Shown here piece after piece: positions 49,707 to 60,870 of a DNA stretch of 64,000 bases. The stretch lies in the NCBI GenBank assembly GCA_012295275.1, contig CM022665.1, positions 18,170,150-18,234,149 on the forward strand, read 5' to 3'. The stretch comes from Chrysomallon squamiferum. Lineage: Eukaryota > Mollusca > Gastropoda > Neomphalida > Peltospiridae. Made by a program: the position numbers and the translations under genes. Each line of letters begins with the position of its first letter. The first letter of the stretch is position 1. A model generated the notes under the pieces. That model ran no database searches and was not told where the DNA came from. It saw only the letters and a program-made list of their open reading frames with translations.

Positions 49707-51454
49707 CTAATAATAAAACAAAATGTTGATTATGAGTTATTTTGAACATGTATAAAATGTAGCATATGGCTGTACAAATTCTTCCTGTGTTGTTACAATT
49801 TTAGATATTTTCATAACCTCAAATATCTGCAGTGTTAATTCATGGATTTGCTGTGAAAACGAAACAAGATGTTAAACTGTGGTGCAACACACAAATAATT
49901 GCTTCTGTTATGTGGCATGACACTGCAGCTGTGGCTGAAAAGTGGATGCTTTAAATATTGGTGCTGTAATGAGAAAATGTAATGTAGGAGTATTGAATGA
50001 ATTGCCCTGATTTAGTTTGCAAAGGAAATGAGTACTTGTTGAAGGATTTTCTCAAGAACAAAGTTGAATCCTCCATTTGACTCACAATAACCTGAACAAC
50101 CAAAGATTGTCAAAGATCAGAGTATTGAACACTGATCAGCATGAAATGTGTGGGGGATTTCCAACTCAGTGAGTCTATAGGCATTTCTGCCTCTGAAGAA
50201 AAACATAGCAATACAAATGTAAAAAGAAATAATTAAGTATAGTTTTATCCCATTGTTCTAAATACAATTAACAATAAAATCAGTAAATGTTAATTGTTTT
50301 TTGCTAAATGATGCTGACATGGCAGGTTATAATTTCTCATAAAAATTAGTAACAGAATCATTTAGAATTGTAAATAAAGTACTGTCATCTACTGCAAGTC
50401 AAATTTGCATTGATTTGAATGACGATCAAATATGAAGCTCACGTTTTACCTTCCTCCTTTCTTCTTTTGTTTCCTGTTAAAAAAAAATAAAATAAAAAAA
50501 AGTATAAAAAATAAAACGGTGGCTGAAAAAAGTCACAATTTAGTATAGGAAAACAAATCACAGAAAAAAAAAGTCACAATTTTTATATAAAAAAAAACGT
50601 GTTGGTTTGTAGGGTATTGAATGCGGCATCATAGTATGCTTGAGGTAATTGTTAAGCTTATTGATTAGATCAATTAGGTTAGATTAAAGAAATAGTCTTC
50701 ATGCTGTGCAGGGGTGGTGCTTGGTTCTAGCTTATTCATTAGGATAGATTTAAACTAAGGGCTTCCTATTGTAAATGATTTATAAAATGTCGCAGGTTAA
50801 AAATGCGTTTCACTATGTATTCTCCAGCTTGCTCTAGTATCAGAAGTATGTTTAATATGGAAGTAATTCATAGCAATAAGGGTGATAACACAATCTGTTA
50901 TGAGGGCTTCAAGTAATCCAAACATCAACTTATAAAGTATAAATGTATGGTTCTAAAACAAAAACAAAACAGCAATGTTCAGTACACTTCAGTGTTGCAG
51001 CTCATGAGATTAGTCATTACATTGAGATACATGTATGACTTAATTGTGTCATAATTTCATCTGAAGTTTTTATCACATGGAGTTAAGATTATTTATCTGA
51101 CATTTGTTTTTCATTCTGTTATATCTGATGACTAATTTTAACTTTCATCTGGAGCAGTCTTTTCATTTAGTGTCATTGCAAGTGAAAAGCTAAATTAACC
51201 AGTGCTATACAAACAAATAAGTAAATAAATCATTAAATAAAAATGAAGAAACAGTACTGAAAAAACAAGACTGAATGGAAATGTTTTGCAGGATGGTGGG
51301 TGGGGTAAGAGATTTTACCATAGAGTAAGTATGAATGATGGAGTCATTGCTGATTCAAAGTAAGAGTCACACGTCTGAAATTCTGAAAGTCAAAAAAAGT
51401 CATGAAAAAAAATACCATGCATTTTTTTTTTTTTTTTTTTTACTTTTATATTTT

Positions 51455-51856
51455 TTAATTCATCTGAAAAACCGCCAGATTCACCCGCTTTAAGCACTTT
51501 TCCGATTCCCCACGTTTCCTTAAAACGACCAATCCAATGTCATTCAGTTTCTCACCATCCTCGTGAACAAGTTTCTCGGCAAAGCCTCGTGTTTTTTGAA
51601 GTAGCATTTCACCATTGATACGAACTTCAGGTCTAGCAGCCATTTGTCGAAACCATTTAATTAGCGCGGAGTCGACATCTTCAAACGTCACGTGCTTGAT
51701 ACGTGTCACACCGCCTTTTCTTGAATCGGGATGCTCACCCTTCTCGATGGCCTCGATCACCTTAGATTTGATTTTTAAAATGTTATTTATTATTGTGCGG
51801 GGGATCTTAAATCTCTCCGCCGTCAGACCCTTTCTTCTTGCCAGGATTGATTTCAC
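51455..51856 (-). pseudogene. Tigger transposase fragment, array unit 5
   Basis: Same 133-codon frame as unit 2. Confidence 0.78.
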
Positions 51857-52956
51857 AATACATAATTATTTCATACTTCTTCTTATACTAAAAAGTCACA
51901 TCTGAGCCGCTTCCCAAAATAATATGTTAATTCAACCAACCCACCCACACACGAGGCTAGTCACGTGCATTTCAGTATCCCAACACACAGCGCCAGTCTA
52001 CATCCATGTCAATAGCTTGAAATAGCGGGTAGATTGTGCGAGACTTTAGACGATTTTTCAACAAAGCGCTTTGACTTTTCCAAGAAACACTTTATTGATT
52101 TTTCCAAAATCGTGTCTGTGTATGTACATAACACTAGTTGACGAGTGATTTCCTACTGACGACTTAACCTGCATCCTAACCGGACAGTTTTATTAATATT
52201 CAAGGAAAAGCAATGAAGTTATTTTCACTGAATTGCACAGTGACTTGTTTAAAGCATCAAATGTATGGCTGGAAATTTTGTTTCTGTAAAAACAGTATGA
52301 TTACAAGTAGTTTATAAATATTAACACTGATTAATTTTCTGATTTTTCGCGACAAGGGTCTTAACTCCAATGATAAGATGTTATATTTTATGATTCCAGT
52401 GTGATCTAGTTTTGGTTTGGGTTCAGTGTTCTGTTCTTGCAGCTATATACACGTTGTAAATACATAAGAAGTTTACAAACATATACAGATGTTCAGTGAA
52501 ACTTTGTTAATTCAAGCCGAAAGGGGTCAGGAAAATAGTTCACGATACTTGAGTGTTCGCATTTGAAATAAAAATAGTACTGTATAAATCAGAAAAAAAA
52601 AAAAAAAAAAACAATAAATGACTGTAACTTGAAGTATAACTTTAAAATTTAAAAAATCAAAATATAATAAAAAATATATATAAATTGTTCTTACTAACTA
52701 TAAAGCATGCTAAAACATCAGTGTTAATCCATGATTATCTCTAAAACGAGAATTAATGAATGAATGAATGAATGTGCAATAATATATACCTTGATAAGAA
52801 CGCACATTACTCATCAAATATAGTTTGTGAAGTGGCAGTGAGAAAACGTTTAAAATAATGTTAACATGCTTTAAACTGTCACACACACTTCAGCTCTGTT
52901 GTGCTTAATGTAATTTGAAAATTAAAGTAAAAGTGACAGCAGCTGCTCGTAGAACT

Positions 52957-53356
52957 TTACGGTATGTCACTGCTGCCAATACTTTCAACAACCACTTTTA
53001 TGTAAATTGTGTCATCTTTCAAGTAATTTTTCTTTGGTTTTCCAAAAGTGCATGTGAAGCAAACAGTGGACAACCAGATGCAATATTCATCTCAGACGTT
53101 GGCCGCTTGAAACTGCTGCTGCTTGGATCTGGGTGGAAGTGGTCTGTCACATCATTTTGGTCGGACCTTGTAAAATGGCTGGGTGTAGAGGGAAAGGGTC
53201 CGGCCGGTGATAGCTTCATGCTTTCTTTTCATGTAGTCTTTGATTTTCCATATCAGTACACCGTCATAGTTGGCTGTTTCAAGAATCTGGAATCTCAGGT
53301 CCATTTCTGCTATTCTCAAATCATAATGCCAATCTGTTAATCATCTGCTGCTACAT
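52957..53356 (-). pseudogene. Inverted TRAF MATH exon remnant, array unit 5
   Basis: Same internal deletion, with two further single-base losses (ENPKK becomes ENQRK, and TTTTGG near 53157). A 141-codon plus-strand frame across it is purely antisense. Confidence 0.85.
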
Positions 53357-55098
53357 CTAATAATAAAACAAAATGTTGATTATGAGTTATTTTTTGAACA
53401 TGTATAAAATGTAGCATATGGCTGTACAAATTCTTCCTGTGTTGTTACAATTTTAGATATTTTCATAACCTCAAATATCTGCAGTGTTAATTCATGGATT
53501 TGCTGTGAAAACGAAACAAGATGTTAAACTGTGGTGCAACACACAAATAATTGCTTCTGTTATGTGGCATGACACTGCAGCTGTGGCTGAAAAGTGGATG
53601 CTTTAAATATTGGTGCTGTAATGAGAAAATGTAATGTAGGAGTATTGAATGAATTGCCCTGATTTAGTTTTGCAAAGGAAATGAGTACTTGTTGAAGGAT
53701 TTTCTCAAGAACAAAGTTGAATCCTCCATTTGACTCACAATAACCTGAACAACCAAAGATTGTCAAAGATCAGAGTATTGAACACTGATCAGCATGAAAT
53801 GTGTGGGGGATTTCCAACTCAGTGAGTCTATAGGCATTTCTGCCTCTGAAGAAAAACATAGCAATACAAATGTAAAAAGAAATAATTAAGTATAGTTTTA
53901 TCCCATTGTTCTAAATACAATTAACAATAAAATCAGTAAATGTTAATTGTTTTTGCTAAATGATGCTGACATGGCAGGTTATAATTTCTCATAAAAATTA
54001 GTAACAGAATCATTTAGAATTGTAAATAAAGTACTGTCATCTACTGCAAGTCAAATTTGCATTGATTTGAATGACGATCAAATATGAAGCTCACGTTTTA
54101 CCTTCCTCCTTTCTTCTTTTGTTTCCTGTTAAAAAAAAAAAAAATAAAAAAAAGTATAAAAAATAAAACGGTGGCTGAAAAAAGTCACAATTTAGTATAG
54201 GAAAACAAATCACAGGAAAAAGTCACAATTTTTATAAAAAAAACGTGTTGGTTTGTAGGGTATTGAATGCGGCATCATAGTATGCTTGAGGTAATTGTTA
54301 AGCTTATTGATTAGATCAATTAGGTTAGATTAAAGAAATAGTCTTCATGCTGTGCAGGGGTGGTGCTTGGTTCTAGCTTATTCATTAGGATAGATTTAAA
54401 CTAAGGGCTTCCTATTGTAAATGATTTATAAAATGTCAGGTTAAAAATGCGTTTCACTATGTATTCTCCAGCTTGCTCTAGTATCAGAAGTATGTTTAAT
54501 ATGGAAGTAATTCATAGCAATAAGGGTGATAACACAATCTGTTATGAGGGCTTCAAGTAATCCAAACATCAACTTATAAAGTATAAATGTATGGTTCTAA
54601 AACAAAAACAAAAACAGCAATGTTCAGTACACTTCAGTGTTGCAGCTCATGAGATTAGTCATTACATTGAGATACATGTATGACTTAATTGTGTCATAAT
54701 TTCATCTGAAGTTTTTATCACATGGAGTTAAGATTATTTATCTGACATTTGTTTTTCATTCTGTTATATCTGATGACTAATTTTAACTTTCATCTGGAGC
54801 AGTCTTTTCATTTAGTGTCATTGCAAGTGAAAAGCTAAATTAACCAGTGCTATACAAACAAATAAGTAAATAAATCATTAAATAAAAATGAAGAAACAGT
54901 ACTGAAAACAAGACTGAATGGAAATGTTTTGCAGGATGGTGGGTGGGGTAAGAGATTTTACCATAGAGTAAGTATGAATGATGGAGTCATTGCTGATTGC
55001 TGATTCAAAGTAAGAGTCACACGTCTGAAATTCTGAAAGTCAAAAAAAGTCATGAAAAAAAATACCATGCATTTTTTTTTTTTTTTTTTTTTATATTT

Positions 55099-55500
55099 TT
55101 AATTCATCTGAAAAACCGCCAGATTCACCCGCTTTAAGCACTTTTCCGATTCCCCACGTTTCCTTAAAACGACCAATCCAATGTCATTCAGTTTCTCACC
55201 ATCCTCGTGAACAAGTTTCTCGGCAAAGCCTCGTGTTTTTTGAAGTAGCATTTCACCATTGATACGAACTTCAGGTCTAGCAGCCATTTGTCGAAACCAT
55301 TTAATTAGCGCGGAGTCGACATCTTCAAACGTCACGTGCTTGATACGTGTCACACCGCCTTTTCTTGAATCGGGATGCTCACCCTTCTCGATGGCCTCGA
55401 TCACCTTAGATTTGATTTTTAAAATGTTATTTATTATTGTGCGGGGGATCTTAAATCTCTCCGCCGTCAGACCCTTTCTTCTTGCCAGGATTGATTTCAC
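55099..55500 (-). pseudogene. Tigger transposase fragment, array unit 6
   Basis: Same 133-codon frame as unit 2. Confidence 0.78.
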
Positions 55501-56604
55501 AATACATAATTATTTCATACTTCTTCTTATACTAAAAAAGTCACATCTGAGCCGCTTCCCAAAATAATATGTTAATTCAACCAACCCACCCACACACGAG
55601 GCTAGTCACGTGCATTTCAGTATCCCAACACACAGCGCCAGTCTACATCCATGTCAATAGCTTGAAATAGCGGGTAGATTGTGCGAGACTTTAGACGATT
55701 TTTCAACAAAGCGCTTTGACTTTTCCAAGAAACACTTTATTGATTTTTCCAAAAATCGTGTCTGTGTATGTACATAACACTAGTTGACGAGTGATTTCCT
55801 ACTGACGACTTAACCTGCATCCTAACCGGACAGTTTTATTAATATTCAAGGAAAAGCAATGAAGTTATTTTCACTGAATTGCACAGTGACTTGTTTAAAG
55901 CATCAAATGTATGGCTGGAAATTTTGTTTCTGTAAAAACAGTATGATTACAAGTAGTTTATAAATATTAACACTGATTAATTTTCTGATTTTTCGCGACA
56001 AGGGTCTTAACTCCAATGATAAGATGTTATATTTTATGATTCCAGTGTGATCTAGTTTTGGTTTGGGTTCAGTGTTCTGTTCTTGCAGCTATATACACGT
56101 TGTAAATACATAAGAAGTTTACAAACATATACAGATGTTCAGTGAAACTTTGTTAATTCAAGCCGAAAGGGGTCAGGAAAATAGTTCACGATACTTGAGT
56201 GTTCGCATTTGAAAAAAAAAAATAGTACTGTATAAAAAAAAAAAAAAAAAAAAAAAAAACAATAAATGACTGTAACTTGAAGTATAACTTTAAAATTTAA
56301 AAAATCAAAATATAATAAAAAATATATATAAATTGTTCTTACTAACTATAAAGCATGCTAAAACATCAGTGTTAATCCATGATTATCTCTAAAACGAGAA
56401 TTAATGAATGAATGAATGAATGTGCAATAATATATACCTTGATAAGAACGCACATTACTCATCAAATATAGTTTGTGAAGTGGCAGTGAGAAAACGTTTA
56501 AAATAATGTTAACATGCTTTAAACTGTCACACACACTTCAGCTCTGTTGTGCTTAATGTAATTTGAAAATTAAAGTAAAAGTGACAGCAGCTGCTCGTAG
56601 AACT

Positions 56605-57006
56605 TTACGGTATGTCACTGCTGCCAATACTTTCAACAACCACTTTTATGTAAATTGTGTCATCTTTCAAGTAATTTTTCTTTGGGTTTTCCAAAAGTGC
56701 ATGTGAAGCAAACAGTGGACAACCAGATGCAATATTCATCTCAGACGTTGGCCGCTTGAAACTGCTGCTGCTTGGATCTGGGTGGAAGTGGTCTGTCACA
56801 TCATTTTTGGTCGGACCTTGTAAAATGGCTGGGTGTAGAGGGAAAGGGTCCGGCCGGTGATAGCTTCATGCTTTCTTTTCATGTAGTCTTTGATTTTCCA
56901 TATCAGTACACCGTCATAGTTGGCTGTTTCAAGAATCTGGAATCTCAGGTCCATTTCTGCTATTCTCAAATCATAATGCCAATCTGTCAATCATCTGCTG
57001 CTACAT
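56605..57006 (-). pseudogene. Inverted TRAF MATH exon remnant, array unit 6
   Basis: Same deletion. It differs from the others by GATTGACAG for GATTAACAG near the exon start, leaving a longer open stretch (64 codons) through LIWKIKDYMKRKHEAITGR before the deletion junction. Confidence 0.85.
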
Positions 57007-57370
57007 CTAATAATAAAACAAAATGTTGATTATGAGTTATTTTGAACATGTATAAAATGTAGCATATGGCTGTACAAATTCTTCCTGTGTTGTTACAATT
57101 TTGGATATTTTCATAACCTCAAATATTTGCAGTGTTAATTCATGGATTTGCTGTGAAAACAAAACAAGATGTTAAACTGTGCTGCAACACACAAATAATT
57201 GCTTCTGTTATGTGGCATGACACTGCAGCTGTGGCCGAAAAGTGGATGCTTTAAATATTGGTGTTGTAATGAGAAAATGTAATGAATTGCCCTTATTTAG
57301 TTTGCAAAGGAAATCAGTATTTGTTGAAAGATTTTCTCAAGAACAAAGTTGAATCCTCCAGTTTACTCAC

Positions 57371-57505
57371 AATATCCTTTTTTCTTGCCAGGATTGATTT
57401 CACAATACATAATTATTTCATACTTCTTCTTATAAGAATTGGTTATACTAAAAAAGTCACTATTGTGAGCGCCGCTTCCCAAAATAATATGTTAATTCAA
57501 CCACT
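57371..57505. repeat. Extra fragment of the Tigger-flank sequence after the array
   Basis: TTTCTTGCCAGGATTGATTT through AATAATATGTTAATTCAACC repeats the unit's 37198-37310 portion but retains TATAAGAATTGGTTATA, which is present in the 17160-17190 ancestor and lost from all array units. It is thus an older relative of the unit, not a seventh unit. Confidence 0.8.
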
Positions 57506-58100
57506 ACTGATCCACTACTGAAGACAAGTATATATTAAAATGTTCTATCATTTTAATGCAAAGCTACTTTCCCCCAACTGGTTAGAACTGGACCCTCCAA
57601 GAAGCTTATACCTGCATGTTATTAATAAAACACACACATTACTTACTAGGTAAACCTAGAGTTTTTCCACTATTCTTCCAGGCATTTTCTTTTCTGTTGT
57701 TATCTTTGTACGTTGACAAAGAACAATCATAAAGAAATGGAAACATCTGAACAAGATCAATGAGTTGTTCATCTTTCTTTTCATGTACTGGGGAAATTAT
57801 CTTGTTTGAGATTGGTTAAAATATATTTTAGTCGCTCGTCTAGCGCGACACAAAAGAGAAAAAAATTCTATCGGTATTGTGTCACACGCTGAGCTAGCTA
57901 AAACTGACGCGTGTACGCGTATGGTTAGGATGCTCTAACTGAAATCAATGGTTTCTGAAAAACAAAACAAAAAAACCGTTCACGTCGCTCGCGTCCGGTT
58001 AGGATGCACCAGTAGGCGAGGTTTACTGTATTAACAAATGTATTATACACAGAAACACTCACCCCGCACTGGACGGTTTTCTTGATATGGGAGACAAAAG
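57506..58100. other. Array-to-minisatellite spacer
   Basis: No gene recognised. About 57830-58010 is CpG-richer with GTTAGGATGC twice. GCGAGGTTTACTGTATTAAC at about 58015-58045 matches 17395-17425, tying this flank to the one beside the Tigger fragment. Confidence 0.55.
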
Positions 58101-58104
58101 GTGC

Positions 58105-58141
<37 letters not shown>

Positions 58142-58142
58142 C
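58105..58142. repeat. (AAT)n microsatellite
   Basis: About twelve AAT triplets at the start of the minisatellite. Confidence 0.95.
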
Positions 58143-59640
58143 TACTAGTGTATTATTAGTGTAGAAATAGTGTACTAGTCTATTATTACTGTAGACATAG
58201 TCTGCTAGTGTATTAATACTGTAGTCCAGTAGTGTATTATTACTGTAGAAATAGTCTACTAGTGTATTATTAGTGTAAAAATAGTCTGTTAGTGTATTGT
58301 TATTGTAGAATTAGTCTACAAGTGTATTAATATTGTAGAAATAGCCTACTATTGTATTATTAAATAGTATAATAGTGTATTAGTATTATAGAAATGGTCT
58401 GTTAGGGTATTATTATTGTAGAAATAGCCTACTAGTGTATTATTACTGTATAAATAATCTACTGGTGTATTATTACTGTAGACATAGTCTATTAGTGTAT
58501 TAGTATTGAAGAAATAGTCTACTAGTCCATTAGTATTGTAAAAATAGTCTATTAGTGTATTATTAGTGTAAAAATAGTCTGTTAGTGTATTGTTATTGTA
58601 GAATTAGTCTACAAGTGTATTAATATTGTAGAAATAGCCTACTATTGTATTATTAAATAGTATAAAGTGTATTAGTATTATAGAAATGGTCTGTTAGGGT
58701 ATTAATATTGTAGAAATAGCCTACTAGTGTATTATTACTGTATAAATAATCTACTGGTGTATTATTACTGTAGACATAGTCTATTAGTGTATTAGTATTG
58801 AAGAAATAGTCTACTAGTCCATTAGTATTGTAAAAATAGTCTATTAGTGTATTATTAGTGTAAAAATAGTCTGTTAGTGTATTGTTATTGTAGAATTAGT
58901 CTACAAGTGTATTAATATTGTAGAAATAGCCTACTATTGTATTATTAAATAGTATAATAGTGTATTAGTATTATAGAAATGGTCTGTTAGGGTATTATTA
59001 TTGTAGAAATAGCCTACTAGTGTATTATTACTGTATAAATAATCTACTGGTGTATTATTACTGTAGACATAGTCTATTAGTGTATTAGTATTGAAGAAAT
59101 AGTCTGCTAATGTAATGGTGTTATAGAAATAGTCTATAAGTGTGTTAGTATATTAGAAATAGTCTAGTAGTGTATTATTAGTGTAAAAATAGTCTGTTAG
59201 TGTATTGTTATTGTAGAATTAGTCTACAAGTGTATTAATATTGTAGAAATAGTCTGCTAGGGTATTATTACTGTAGAAATAATCTACTAGTGTATTAGTA
59301 TTGTAGAAATAGTCAACTAATGTATTAGCATTGAAAAATAGTCTACTAGTGTATTATTTACTGTAGAAATAATCTACTAATGTATTAGTAGTGTAGAAGT
59401 AGTATATTAGTGATTAGTATTGTAGAAATATTTTACTAGGGTAGTTTTACTGTATAAATAGTCTGCATGTTCATTATCACTGTAGAAATAGTTTGCTAAT
59501 GTAATGGTGTTATAGAAATAGTCTATAAGTGTGTTAGTATATTAGAAATAGTCTAGTAGTGTATGATTACTGTATAAATAGTCTACTAGTGTATTATTAG
59601 TGTAGAAATAGTCTACTCGTGTATTATGACTGTAGAAACT
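58143..59640. repeat. ~30-bp minisatellite with ~293-bp higher-order repeat
   Basis: About fifty units of the form TAGTCTACTAGTGTATTATT + ACTGTAGAAA with variants. A ten-unit block recurs: GTCTGTTAGTGTATTGTTAT occurs at 58284, 58577 and 58869 (293 and 292 bp apart) and in altered form at 59192. No open frame. Confidence 0.93.
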
Positions 59641-59869
59641 GGTACTGTTGTTATGCTCAATATTGGTGCAGTTATTTTACTCATATGATGCTTTAAGATT
59701 AAATTTATAATTTTTTTCAATTTTTTTAAAATCTTTTTTATATATGTTGTTTGCTTGCATGTTTATTTTCTACCGTAGCATTTTTAAAAAATTATATTTA
59801 TTTATCTTGAATTTTTGATTTGTATTCATTTATTTAATTGGTTTTTTAGTTTAATTTTATTTTGTTTTA

Positions 59870-59950
59870 TTTAATTTAATTTAATTTAATTTAATTTAAT
59901 TTAATTTAATTTAATTTAATTTAATTTTATTTTATTTTATTTTATTTATT
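59870..59950. repeat. (TTTAA)n / (TTTTA)n pentanucleotide repeat
   Basis: About eleven TTTAA units passing into TTTTA units. Confidence 0.95.
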
Positions 59951-60499
59951 TATTTAATTTGTGTTTGGTTTGCTTTTGCTTTTTTATTTTTGATTAAAGA
60001 AAAAATATAAAAGTGTATAATGTGCAAGTATTAAATTTAAAAAATCATATTTTTATATTTTATATATTTATTTATTTTTGATAATAAAATAAAATAGTAT
60101 AATTAAACTATTTACCAAAGATATTTACAAAATAATGTACAAAATAATTTTCAAAATACAGTTTTGTTATAGAAGTAAACACACACCTGAATTTCAACAA
60201 AGTTGCTGTTACCTTTCATTTCAGTCAGTTATAGTTATATGTATACAAAGCCTTTTGAATCATTATTTTATTTATATTATTTCATTTGATTCTACAGTTT
60301 GTAGTAAATGTTTTAAATAATGGTAGATTCTTAATACAATATCTTCATGACTGACTTTTATTTATTTTAATTTATAATAATTAAGAAATAAACACATTAT
60401 TGGTAACTTGTAGCTGATACCTTTATTTCTTAATATAATTTACAGGTAACAAGATTTATCTATGGAATGAGTTCAGGAGACAATTGCTAAAATATTGTT

Positions 60500-60870
60500 C
60501 AAAATAATAATAACAGAAACAACAACAAAAATAACAACAACAACAACAACAATAAAAACAGTAAATAAATAAATAAATAAATAAAATTCCTAAATTCTAC
60601 TTATCATTGCATCATTATTGTGGAAGTTATCTACTCCAGTGTATTAATTTTTGTAGAAATAGTTGTGTACCATGTCCTGTTATTACAGAAAGTCTACTAT
60701 AGTGTATTATTACTGTAGATGTAATCTACTACAATGTATTAATTATTGCAGAAATAGCATTCTACAATGTCCTGTTATTACAGAACGTCTACTACGGTGT
60801 ATTATTATTGCAGAAGTAATCTACTACAAGTAATCTACCACAATGTAATCAACCAGTATGTCGTTTCCAC
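60500..60870. repeat. (AAC)n, (AAAT)n and outlying diverged minisatellite units
   Basis: AAC/AAAT runs at 60520-60585, then TCTACTNNNGTGTATTATTA-like units (about 60600-60850) related to the 58143-59640 minisatellite but separated from it by about 1 kb and more diverged, with a distinct CATGTCCTGTTATTACAGAA block occurring twice. Confidence 0.7.

Larger units (their letters stand above)
46812..50465 (+). repeat. Array unit 4
   Basis: Full unit. Distinguished by CAACAACAAAGCGC near 48401 (extra CAA). Confidence 0.92.
50466..54117 (+). repeat. Array unit 5
   Basis: Full unit. Distinguished by TTTCTTTGGTTTTCC (one G fewer) in the MATH remnant, which changes the antisense reading frame, and by a CTGAAAAAACAAGAC insertion near 51260. 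Confidence 0.92.
35830..57370 (+). repeat. Macrosatellite-like tandem array of ~3.65-kb chimeric units (5 full + 1 truncated)
   Basis: The landmark TTGTTTCCTG recurs at 35841, 39492, 43151, 46813, 50467 and 54119 (spacings 3651-3662), and CGCCAGATTCACCCG at 36841, 40503, 44155, 47813, 51473 and 55117. Units differ mainly in homopolymer lengths and a few indels. Order within a unit (unit 1 coordinates): 35830-36300 unidentified; 36301-36830 direct copy of 14535-15045; 36831-37350 direct copy of the Tigger fragment region 16767-17318; 37355-37630 unidentified; 37635-37850 direct copy of about 12447-12650; 37855-38045 segment starting TCAGTGAAACTTTGTTAATT; 38050-39484 inverted copy of 14195-12690 with the MATH exon. 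The unit therefore rearranged DNA downstream of TRAF copy A before it was amplified. Confidence 0.93.
54118..57370 (+). repeat. Array unit 6 (truncated)
   Basis: Shares the unit up to the inverted MATH exon. From about 57000 it carries bases matching copy A rather than units 1-5 (TTGGATATT, AATATTTGCAG, GAAAACAAAACAAG) and ends near 57370. Confidence 0.9.

Noticed and set aside
52915-53340. 141-codon plus-strand open frame in array unit 5
   Set aside because: Antisense to the inverted MATH remnant, opened only by single-base losses in this unit; other units have stops.
57506-57700. Possible seventh array unit
   Set aside because: Only about 135 bp of unit-like sequence is present and it retains ancestral bases lost from the array, so it is a separate older fragment.
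58143-59640. Regularly spaced short repeats resembling a CRISPR array
   Set aside because: Repeats are contiguous, degenerate and without unique spacers in animal nuclear DNA; it is a minisatellite.
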